Origin: Monilinia fructicola
Lineage: Eukaryota; Ascomycota; Leotiomycetes; Helotiales; Sclerotiniaceae
Direction: 5' to 3'
NCBI GenBank assembly: GCA_008692225.1
Contig: VICG01000002.1
Location: 2,215,501-2,279,500 of the forward strand
Length of the DNA stretch: 64,000 nt
The notes beneath the pieces are model-generated. The model saw only the letters and a program-made list of their open reading frames with translations, ran no database searches and was not told the origin of the DNA. This document shows, in pieces, positions 28,205-38,545 of this stretch (position 1 is its first letter; each line of letters begins with the position of its first letter). The translations under genes were made by a program, and so were the position numbers.

Positions 28205-28385
28205 TAATGCCAGGAAAAATTAAAAAACAATTCATTTATTAATCTAAATCCTTTCTTTTAAAAATTTATCTGCTTTAGTATTATTAAATTAAAATAACGT
28301 TTAGTATATCTATTCTTAAAATAAAGTTTTATAATATATAAAAAGGATTAAAGATATACTATTTTATATATTTTTACCCGCCGGA
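28205..28385. repeat. A+T-rich island, short
   Basis: About 180 bp of A/T-dominated sequence ending abruptly at TTTACCCGCCGG. Similar in composition to the islands at 7640 and 27030. Confidence 0.45.
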
Positions 28386-28875
28386 CCAAACACACCAGTA
28401 TACCTAGTATCTCTCATCTCCTCTATACCCCCGAACCACTATCATCCACCCATTACTCATCATTCTTCCATCTCACCACAAGACTCTCCCTCCATCCGTA
28501 CTTCCCCATACCAAATACCTCAATAATAACTATCTTTAGATATCTATCTTATTAACCTTCCTTACTATATATATAAGTTTAATTAATAACACATATACAT
28601 CACATAACATCACCTCACCTCATCTTACCACCTCACCTCACTCACATCACTCACATCAAATCACCGCAAACAAACAAACAAACCCATGAACAAACAAACC
28701 TTCCCAATCAAGCCCATCCAACATCCAGCCATGCCTATCCAAAATCCACATCCATCCATCCATCCATCCTCATCCCACACAGCTTACCAACTACCCTACC
28801 GATCTAGTAGGTACTCACCCCCACACCTACCTCCTCCTACCTACACTATCGCCCTGGAGTAATATTCAAGTATAC

Positions 28876-29034
28876 TATATACATACATACACATACATAC
28901 ATACATTAATACATACAACATACAACAACATACATACATAATACATACATACATACATACATACATACATACATACATACATACATACATACATGCATAC
29001 ATACATACATACATATATACATACATACATACTA
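28876..29034. repeat. (CATA)n tetranucleotide repeat
   Basis: About 35 copies of ACAT/CATA with a few interruptions. It gives false Met-Tyr-Val-Cys frames on the minus strand. Confidence 0.93.
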
Positions 29035-29747
29035 AAACCATCTATATCCAGAATCCAACCTCCCACCTCCAACCTCCAAGTCAAAATATAACAATACTCC
29101 AAGGCTCCCTATATAAAGCCTCTCAGATCCCCCACACCTCATCCAACCATCCTCCCAACAAATCAAACATAAGTTTCTTTCCCATCCTCATGAGCACTCA
29201 CTCGGTATATGAAAAGGACGCGGGGCGTCATCGAAAGAGCATGTGTGAAATTTGCATGTCCAGAGTGTAAGATGGATACCGTGGTACTATATGATATGCT
29301 ATATGCTATCCATCCTATTCCTATCCTCTCCCAATGTAAACTCCATCAGGTAAAAATCCCCACAAAGATGCCTCCCAATTTCTCATTCTATCTCGGGTAT
29401 AATTGCGACATACTTACTAAGTCAAGCAAGTCAAGCAAAACGTCATTTCCGTCCATCCCTTTCACCGATGCCTATGAAGAGCCCAGGCCATCGTCAAGTA
29501 GATCACCCAAAACAGTAGATACCCCCAAAAAAACTCCTCCCATCCAGGTATAATTGCACTAAAAGACCAAGTCAAGCAAACTCATGTTCATCATTTCCAT
29601 CCCTCTCGCCGATGCCCAATTTAGTTCCTAAACATCTTTGTAAAGAGAAAGAAAATAAAAACAGTAGATACCAATTCTTTTTGATTCTCCCCAGACAATG
29701 GAATAAACTTTTTATGAAAAATTTGTATGGTGGATGAATTTGATTCA

Positions 29748-31511
29748 TTAGTTTTCCAATGGAATCTGAACATCTTCTCGCTGCTGAATAACATCATCTT
29801 CTTTCTTTCCCTAAGGTTTGGGAGTTCGATGATGGCTTCCTTGATGATGGAGAGGCTTTTTGAATATCCTCTTCACTGATGACGAGGGGTGGTGCAAGAC
29901 GAATGATTTCTCGTGGGTTGGTTTGGCCTGTAGTTGTAGCTGTTGCATGATGGAAGGAAGAAATATTAAGTAAAAAAGCAACTCACAGTAATCCCTTGCT
30001 CTTCAACAACATACACAAATCCCAGGCACTGTGACCACCAGTCTTTGATTCATCAATGACGATAGCATTCAACAAACCCTTTCCTCTGACCAACTTGATC
30101 ATAGGACTCTTCAAATCTTTCCAATCCCTTTCTCAAGACATGGCCAAGCTTCTCAGCTCTCTCAGTCAATTTCTCTTCTTCCATGATTTCCAAAGCACGG
30201 ATAGAAACTGCACAACCCAATGGGTTACCTCCATAAGTGGAACCATGAGTTCCAGGTTCGACATAAGCATGATTTCCTTGGAACCCGAGAACACAAGAGA
30301 CTGGGTACATTCCACCTGAAATGCCTTTCAAGCGTGACCATATCTGGTTTGATACCAGACCACTCTGAGCAAAGCATACGTCCAGTTTCTACCAATACCA
30401 GTTTGGATTTCATCACAAATGAGGAAACATTATGTTTCTTGCAGAGAGCGTGAACCTTTGAAAGGTAAATCATCATCTGGAACAACAACACCAGCTTCAC
30501 CTTGAATTGGCTCAACAATGAATGCAGCAGTATCCTTTCCATGTGCTTCGAGAACAATTTCGAGATCAGAAACATTGTTGAATCTAATCTGTCTCTTTGT
30601 GGTTGGGCATGCAGGCACCTACACCTGGAACATATGGGCCGTAGTTATCGCGAGATTCAGGGTCAACGGACATAGAGATTGCCGTCATCTGTGATGGAAT
30701 TTGCTATTAGTTTCATATATCTCATAACATATCATGATCTCTTACAGTGGAATGATTGTAGAGAACTTTCGAAGCGCAGCGAGCTATGGGGGTTTGGGGG
30801 CTGGCCCCATTGATAAAAAAACAACTGATTGATTGAAATGACGCTCCGCTGGCCCTTCCGGGGCCACTGCTGTGGAGGCAGAATAAGAGTATATAGAGAA
30901 ATACTAATCTCTTTTTGAAAGGGACAAGATGGAGCGATAATTAAAGAGGGGGGAAACATACAGTTCTTCCATGAAAGTTCTCTGCAGCAGCAAGATCAAT
31001 GCTTTATCTTTTTCAACACCCTTAACCTTATATGCCCACTTTCTAGCAATCTTAATGGCAGTCTCAACTGCCTCAGCACCAGTATTCATAGGCAAAACCA
31101 TTTCATATCCAAAAACATCCTTGATCTTTTCCGCCCATTTGGGGAAGACATCATTTATGAAATGCTCTACTGGAGAGCGTAAGACGTTGAGCTTGTGCGC
31201 ATAGGGCTTTGACAAGTTCCGGATGACAATGACCTTGATTGACGGCGGAATAGGCGGAAAGACAATCAATGTATTGATTTCCTTCTGGATCCCACACGGT
31301 TGATCCCGATGCGCGTGCGAAAACTATAGGGAGCGGATGATAATTGTGTGCTGCGTATTCATGTTCATCATGAATGGCGGATTCGGATGATGTTGAATGA
31401 TACTTTGATTCTGGGATGGTGGTGGGACTGGGGAGAATGTGGGGGAGTGGCTTTGAGTGTGCTACCAGCAACACCATTCGTGGTAGACAGGGAGTCTGCG
31501 TGGGGAGCCAT
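29748..31511 (-). CDS. CAR2: Ornithine aminotransferase (frame disrupted)
   Basis: A PLP-dependent enzyme converting ornithine and 2-oxoglutarate to glutamate semialdehyde and glutamate in arginine catabolism; the yeast counterpart is CAR2. Family blocks in order: [67 protein letters not shown], the [16 protein letters not shown] segment, [38 protein letters not shown], and the Schiff-base lysine segment KGISGG (Lys codon 30328-30326). [16 protein letters not shown] follows, with a tail EDVQIPLEN before TAA. The start MAPHADSL is at 31511. One intron, 30961-30689 (273 bp), is unusually long and carries a repeat. A second, near 29990-29922, has unclear borders. One-base shifts occur in C5 near 31447, A3 near 31160, near 30990 (missing G), near 30330 (missing G) and elsewhere. 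Confidence 0.88.
30839..30879 (-). repeat. GC-rich hairpin repeat inside OAT intron (copy 1)
   Basis: Forty-one bases in the transcribed orientation of the 273-bp intron, from GCCTCCACAGCAGTGGCCCC to GCCAGCGGAGCGTCA. They match a segment in the GPI10 intron at 38 of 41 positions, plus three extra bases there. The core TGGCCC-N5-GGGCCA is a perfect six-base-pair hairpin. Upstream in plus coordinates (30788-30810) lie two G5 runs and GGGGCCAGCCCC, seen as GGCTGGCCCC on the plus strand, which could form further structure. Confidence 0.8.
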
Positions 31512-33654
31512 GATGATATGTGATTGATTGATTTGATGAGAAGGGTTGTGAATGTATTGTGTTGTATTGTGCTGTAACTGGTTTTCTCTGGTATGAGTTA
31601 GAAATTGTGAGATGGAATAACAAATGGAAACAGATGGAATGGAGATGTAGATGGATGGAAAAGGTGTAAAATGTTGCAAGGGAAGACAAGTAAAGTAGTA
31701 AGTAAAGGTTAATACCAAGTAGAACGACTAGCAGACATCTAGTAGAGAGATACTACTGTAGACGAAAGGAACAAGTGTTTGGTAGTTCCAAGGCTACTTA
31801 CTCTTGTAATTTGATACGTGACCTTTGCTCTAGACCGTTGATGTCAAGGTGTCCAGAATCAAGATAGACCTCGGGAAGGACAATGATAAGTTATAATAAT
31901 AATAATAAGAGTAGCTAGTAGGTAAAAAGTGTAGATGTCCACGGTATCAGGTGTTGGGTGTCAGAGGAAAGCAAGAGCAAGGAATTCATTCACTCTTTTA
32001 TCTCATACGAAATGGGAGAAATACACTTCAAGATATACTTTTTTCCCTCTTCCTTTCCTTCAAACTCACTAAACCCCTAAGTGCAAGTATATCCATCCTC
32101 TTACCCAGCTGATCTCTCATTGACTAACAGAAATCTCTTAGATATCCTCATTTTTGCCCTTTCATGCTTATACCTGCACTTAGGGGAAAGAAAAGCTTCC
32201 AAAGCACATCCGTCGATTTCCCGTGCTCGTCACCTCCTGCTTATAGGGTTCAAATGAGGCGGAGAAAGGCAAAGAGAGTGCTCATTAGTGGGTATCCAGC
32301 CTGGGATCTGCATGTAGTTCAAGAGAATTGGAGGGTCAAGATGAATTGATAACCTATCATTTAGAGTCTAAGCATAATCGTTGATGCCTTGATTGGTGAA
32401 TTGCTTTCCGATTATGAGAGAGACTTGGAAACATTTCTAACAGGGGAGTGTTTGAATGAGCATGGGCATTGGGGAGTGATCAATTTGAGTTCTTGGATGG
32501 TGGATGATGGATGATAGCGTAAGAAGTATCGAGTAGGTACAGGGAGATTGTGAAGTTTTGTAGATATATGAGGATATATATAAATATATAGATGAGTGTT
32601 TATTCATTGGCATAGGAGTAGGTAAGACTTCGGGATACTTGGTTATCTACCTAGGTAGTATGGATGTAGTATGGATGTAGTATGGATGTAGTATGGATTA
32701 TAGTATGGATGTATATGGATGTATATCTATGGATATGAACCATTATCTAGATACAATAAAGGTGTTTATGGATAGATATAATAGATGTATCTATAGATAT
32801 GAATTGTTACTTGTATATAAAGGTGTCCACGGGTAGATCTAATAGGTATATAGGTATATATATACATAGACCCCGTGAACATATATATGCACACACCACA
32901 CATATATACATCCATGGATACACATACACATACACATATATACAAGTAACGACAATAACATAGAAATTGAACTCTTCAAAGGTAGTAATACATAAGGGTC
33001 AAGGGTTCAATGAACGAACAAGGCTCAAAAGCCAAGAGATAATGACATTGACAGCAATGATTCAATTCATTCATTTCAATGCATTCAATTCATTCAATTG
33101 ACTCGTCTGGATTGAGATTTATTAAACCTTTCCAGTTTTGAGAACTGGTTGATGGTCCCGAGGTCATTCATTGTAACACTTCACGTAACATTGGTGCGAC
33201 GGGCGATGAGAGAGATACGAACGATATCGGTAGAAATGGAAATCTTGAAAATGCGACAAGTAACCCCCGCATCCATGGATAGGGAAATATATCACTGGGG
33301 CAATTTTCCATGCTTATTAGGTGGTGTGGTTCCAACTTCCAACATTATTTGGAAAATGGGTAAATGGGAAATCAAAATGAGGCATTAAGGCATCAGCTCT
33401 CCGTGCGGGGGAACATCGGCGATGAGTAAGGTCAAAGATTACCTAAGAACTTCTCCATCTCAAAATCACGTGCGTTCGTTTCTGTAAAAGGACGTACGGG
33501 TATTCGTATCCTCTACCGTCGGATGTCTTGGGAACATACATATATACATTGAATGCTTCAATTCTTCAATCCTTCAATCTCTCAATCCCTGTTCTTCATA
33601 CATTCTTTTGTTTATCCTCCTTTACCCTCTTGTCCCCATGAGTATTCCCTCGAA
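31512..33654. other. Intergenic region without a supported gene
   Basis: Between the divergent OAT and GPI10 genes, so both promoters should be near its ends. It contains ATGGATGTAGT tandems (about 32655-32710), TATA/CATA runs (about 32570-32945) and ATTCAATTC tandems near 33060-33100. No credible frame. Confidence 0.55.
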
Positions 33655-35681
33655 ATGAGTACCTCTCTTCCAACAGGGGTGAGAAGAATACCTTCTTCTC
33701 AATCTTCAAACCTCAAATCAGATATCCTATCCAAGGCTCCAGATCCGGACATCCAAGAAAAATGGTAAACATAAATTAGTGAACGAACAAACTGCAAAAG
33801 ATGTTTGGGGTTCTTCTCGTCGTTTTTAGAATCTTCAATTCATTTCTCGTCAAAACGTTTTTTCAACCAGATGAATATTTTCAATCGTTAGAACCAGCAT
33901 GGCAAATGGCTTTTGGTACAGATAGTGGTGCTTGGCTCACGTGGGTGTGTGGTCCCTCCTTTTCTTTCCTTGCTGTTGATTCGAAACCTGCGTCTTTCTT
34001 TGAGGATTGGGGGGAGGGCATGAGGTGTTTTGCATATATAAATATGAAAGTAGCCACCACGGCAGTGGCCCCCCGGGAGGGCCAGCGGGAGCGTCACCTC
34101 GATGATATTGTAGTTAATAACATAAATACTAATGATATGAAATAGGAATGGCATTATCAATTACGATCTTCACTCCACCCAGCTCTCTTTGCAATTGCCT
34201 ATTATCTAGTAGATAAACCTATGGCTTTGCTAAATTTCTTCCCTCAATTTAGAGCTGAAGTATTAGCTGTATTACCAAATGTTATCCAAGCTATTTTTGC
34301 GGCAAATTGTGATTATTATACTTGGAAAATGGCAGAGAAAATTTATGGTTTAAATAATGGGACGCCTTCTGTTGCTGTATGTTAATGTCATGGATAGTTA
34401 GTTTATGGGTGTTGTATACTAATATGTAATTAGATTTTTATGAGTGTATTGAGTCCTTGGAATTGTTTTGTTCAACAAGAACTTTTTTCGAATTCTTTAG
34501 AAACAAGTTTGACAATTCAAGCATTGTATTATTGGCCTTGGGATATGGCAATTGATACTGGAAAGAAGGTCAAAGATAAACTGAAAGAAGGATCGTCTAC
34601 ATCTGCATTTGAAGCTGTTTTTAGAACAGCAGAATCCGTGAACCAGTAAGCTCTCCTTAAATTCTCGATTGAAGAAAAAAAGACTAATCCAACTAGACTC
34701 CGATACTCCCTTCTTCTCGCAGGTATCGCTTGTATTCTTCGACCCACCAACCTTCTAGTATGGTTCTGTGTTATAATGCCAACAATTATGTCACTCATAC
34801 CTGGAGTATCCCAAAAGTCCTCCAAATCACCAACACCACGAGATTATATTATCCTCATCAGAGAAAGCTTTCATCTGTGGCTCACTCGTCCTCGTCATAT
34901 CAGCATTTTCAGATCGTCTTTACTTTGGAGAATGGACATTTCCACCCTACCAATGGCTACATTTCAACATCTCCCAAAATTTGGCCGTATTTTACGGTAA
35001 AAAAACGATTGGCATTATTTCTTCTCACAAGGCTTACCACTTCTATTGCTCACTTATTTGCCTTTCACCATTCTCTCATTATTCAAAACTTTTACGACGC
35101 CAAATGAGATACGAAACCCGACATTGGCAAGTAATATTCAAACTATTCTAACTCAGTTGACTGGTGTGATGATCTTCATTTTAAGCACAATCTCTCACAA
35201 AGAGGTCCGATTCATCTATCCACTTCTTCCTGTCCTTCTCATCTTAACAGCTCCTTCGATTGCATCGTTCTTTACAAAAGAAATCCTAATTCCCGCAAAA
35301 TCCACAAATTCAAAACCCATCGTTAATACAAAAGTAATCCGCAAACCACTTTTAACCCTCCTCATTCTTCTCAACATTGCGTTGGCAGCATACACAACAC
35401 TGATTCATCAATCTGCCGTCATATCTGTAACGACATTTATTCGTCACCGCTACGAAACTGAAATGTTGGATGCACAAGGAATCCCACTTCATTCGCCACA
35501 CGCCTACTCTTATCTAAAACACTATCCCGCTTCTTTCGATGAGGATACTCCCCCATCTCTAAATATTGATTACGACATCAAGAAAGAAGAAAATTCTCAA
35601 TATGCCGCCAGGGGGATGGGTACATCTGCAAACCCCAACTGGAAAAAAACGAAATGGAACAACCATTTGTGGGCTTCTTAA
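33655..35681 (+). CDS. GPI10: GPI mannosyltransferase 3, GPI10/PIG-B family GT22 (frame disrupted)
   Basis: Adds the third mannose to the GPI-anchor precursor in the ER membrane, using dolichyl-phosphate mannose. Family features are the luminal FFQPDEYFQSLEPAW motif after the first helix, TW-EWHYQLRSSLHP across intron 1, SPWNCFVQQELFSNSLETSLT, LRYSLLLAGIACILRPTN, LYFGEWTFPPYQWLHFN, NDWHYFFSQGLPLLL, and the GT22 signature HKEVRFIYPLLPVLL. Exons are 33655-33944, 34146-34376, 34434-34645 and 34697-35681. The introns are 201, 57 and 51 bp, all GT-AG. One-base gains occur near 33754, in G4 at about 33807 and near 34870, with a frame change in the A7 run at 34998-35004. Corrected, the gene is 572 codons including stop. 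The long first intron carries the repeat shared with the OAT intron. Confidence 0.9.
34053..34096 (+). repeat. GC-rich hairpin repeat inside GPI10 intron 1 (copy 2)
   Basis: Forty-four bases in transcribed orientation, from GCCACCACGGCAGTGGCCCC to GCCAGCGGGAGCGTCA. It has the same TGGCCC/GGGCCA six-base stem as copy 1, with a seven-base loop. It sits inside a 201-bp intron, four times the usual length of this genome's introns. Confidence 0.8.
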
Positions 35682-37908
35682 TGCCATGTCACAGTACGGC
35701 ATGGAGAAGTAGATTGATACATAAAGGATTAGGCGCTTGGGGCACTAAGTTGTGAACCGCCTATCCATTTACCTTTTGAGGAGAGAGATAGTTATAGAGA
35801 TGAAGCAGATCGATTCTATGATGATCCTCTTCGGTTTCTGAGGGAAGAAATTGTTGTTTTCCTGAAATAGACGAAGTTGAGGATGAGAAAATGGAAAGGG
35901 GGAAAATGAAAAAACAATGGCCCCGCTATTTGGTAGGATTTGAAGGGATTGAATCCGATATTCATGAGTTTTATGATGGATTAGCGAAGGTACGGGGGCG
36001 GGTAGAGGAAAAAAGATGAAGGAGGTTTGGAGGGAGAGGAATACTCAATGGATTGATGATTGGAGAAGGAGTGGAGATGTGGTTGTTTGGGAGTTTGTCT
36101 AGGGCCGAGGTGGGAAGTAGAAGGTAGAATAATAGCACCTACTCCTCGCAACTCAACTCCGTGTCAACCAAGACCCACCTATGCAGAAGCGACCCAATGA
36201 GATACCTATCTTTTCAGATCCATCGAAGAGAAAGATTCCTCACAAATTTCGACATGGAAGTATGCTCTTCCATAACCACTTCCGACGAAGATTATTATTC
36301 AAACCTCTCACAGCGAGAGAAACAGAAAACATCTGAATGAAAATCTCAGGCCACAGACCCCGAAAACATCCAACCGATCCCCTGCATACAGTCCGAACCT
36401 CAACTTCCTCTCTAACCAAGTATATATATATATATACTTCAACTTCTCCCAACGCTCCCATCGTCTCGTTCATTCAAACGACATAGTACCCAGGCTCATA
36501 ATTCCATCCTCAGAGCCAATACAGATGCTGAGTCATAATTCGATAATCCAGAGATATATACGCGAATACCCCAGATCTACCCCCACTTCCGGAACTCATC
36601 AATAAGGATATATAACGCCTTTATTGATGACATCATGTATTTAAGACGAGTCCTTGTGGAAATCCCGGGAAGTAAGGTATAGCGGTGTAGAATGAGGTTT
36701 TGGTATAGAGGTAGTTGGGCTACTGGGTGATTAGGGTAATGTTCTTGGAGGATAGGATATGAATGGTTGGGCGGAGGGGTGTGGGATGGGTGGTATTGAG
36801 GTGGGGGGCTGTGGGACTTTGTAGGGTTGTTAGGAATATAAGGCAGATTTCGGTAGGCTTTTGGAAAGTAATAATGGGTGCGTCGGTGATAGGATGGATG
36901 AGGAAGATATGGAAGCAAAGAAAATGAAGGGGCAATGAATAAAACGTGCAATAAATTGCCATAAGCGAAGAAAAAATCGGCAGGTAAAAGTAATGGAAAG
37001 AGAAAAAGATACAAAAGAGAGGAATCAAAGCTAAAAATCAAAACCAGATGCTACTCAAAACCAACTCAATTCCCCACGCCGTATCTTTCCAGATGTCGGT
37101 GGTCTTTTCGTCGATATACCCTTAAGCACCAGAACCTTTCACCCTTCGAGATTCCAGGGGAAAACTGAGAAATATAATGCGCAATCTTATACTCACTTCC
37201 CATGCGTGCTTAATCTATTATTCTGGAAGCCCTAGACTAGGATTACTCGGAAATTCCTGGTGCTCTTCTTCTTACATGGATCCTTCCACCCATACCACAT
37301 AATCAACAATATCGTTGCTGATATTTAATACCATGATATCTCATACCTTCGTACGATGAGGTGGTAAGATCCTCATAATAAGTTAAATTAGAAGTTAAGA
37401 TTACAGAGATCACTAGCGCATCCCATTGTGCTAATTATGTTATTGTAAGTATGCTAAGTGGGTAGATTTCGAGACAAAGTATCGCCGTATCCTATCCTAT
37501 ACTGGTATATGAAGATAGATCTGGGATTAAATGTATAGTGCAGATAACGAGCAGCAATACCGAAGCCTTGAAGAAGAGAAAAATAGAAAGGGCATGGAAA
37601 TCTAGGGTAATGTCATCAAACGCTAAAACCCTCCTTTCTCGCTAATACCACGCTACCCGAGTAATACACTCCAGTCCCACGAACGCGTAGTTCTTATGCT
37701 TTTACATGCAGACCAATAGCGAAGAAATGATCGAAACGAAATGATAGATGAAAGCTTGTAATCTCGAAATCAAAAAATCAGGGAATTGGATCGCTAGATC
37801 GATAGTCAATCCATGGACGCCAAAACACCATGCAAATTTACATCTAGAGCCCTAGACCCGCACCTCATCGAGACCAATCACCTACTCATCTCACAACCAC
37901 GGCACCTC
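35682..37908. other. Intergenic region without a supported gene
   Basis: The first 500 bases are the probable 3' region of GPI10. A (TA)n run is near 36421-36436. Frames on the minus strand at 36577-37041 are Pro/Tyr-rich, have no start context and show no domain. Confidence 0.5.
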
Positions 37909-38545
37909 TCAACACAACCCCAACAAAGGCAAATCCTCAATCCAATAACCCTCCGTCGATATCTCCATCCCGCTCATCTTCTCCCTCGCAAGTTTCACGG
38001 CGGGGATCCACATCTCGAACACCGTCGCATACATGTACGTACACACGGCCTTCGACAGCTGCGAAAACGCATCTGGGTATTCGGACGACGCGGTGAAAGC
38101 AAAGGAGGATGTGAGGGAAATGGCGATGGTGGAGATGGCTATTTGGGTTAGGGGGGAGAGTGGATGGGGGAGGAAGGGGGTGATGCGGGTTTAGGGAGGA
38201 GGGGAGGGGGGTTTGTGGTTAGGAGGGCGTCGGCTTGGTGGACGCGGGCTTTGAAGGGGGTGTTGGTGGTTAGACTGGTGTGGAGGGCGTTGGTGAAGGT
38301 TGTTAGGTCCTGCGGGGGGGGCTTAGCGGGTTTAGTGCTTGGTGCTTGGGAGTTGGGGGAAGGAGAGATGGGGACTGCGGCCATACTTGGATGATGGAGT
38401 ATTGGTGATTTATCGTTTCTTTGAGGGCGGCTACATATTCGGCTGGACTTAGTGTACTCACATCTACATCTCCGTGCTTGGAGTCGAGCTGTATAGTGAT
38501 GGTGGCTAAGAAGGGTAAGAATATGAAGGTTGAAGGGAATTTCAT
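37909..38545 (-). CDS. Small secreted protein of unknown function (one frame break)
   Basis: The protein starts with a clear signal peptide (MKFPSTFIFLPFLATITIQ), followed by an Asp/Ser-rich stretch and a helix-like LSPAEYVAALKETINHQYSIIQ. A 77-bp intron (38386-38310, gtatgg...gctaag...cgcag) interrupts it. Exon 2 reads DLTTFTNALHTSLTT, a Pro-rich stretch, a hydrophobic segment (TQIAISTIAISLTSSFAFTASS) and a tail ending IEDLPLLGLC. The C6 run near 38152 must be C7 (or C4) to join the last two parts. With one added base the exons make 187 codons including stop. Cysteines are few, so it is not a typical cysteine-rich effector. No family recognised. Confidence 0.55.

Larger units (their letters stand above)
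25019..29747. other. Gene-poor spacer with two A+T-rich islands
   Basis: No supported gene in 4.7 kb. Notable contents are GGAT tandems near 25938-25955, TATTTATG tandems near 26255-26300, ATTC tandems near 26517-26537, A+T islands at 27030-27420 and 28205-28385, a C-rich stretch at 27480-27625, and a CATA microsatellite at 28876-29034. A frame near 29209-29553 has no recognisable feature. Confidence 0.55.

Noticed and set aside
28876..29034. Regular spacing in the CATA tract considered as a CRISPR-like or telomere-like array
   Set aside because: It is a plain tetranucleotide microsatellite with no spacers and no telomere unit.
29209..29553. 114-codon frame on the plus strand
   Set aside because: No domain, no intron signals, low-complexity end, and no continuation; treated as chance.
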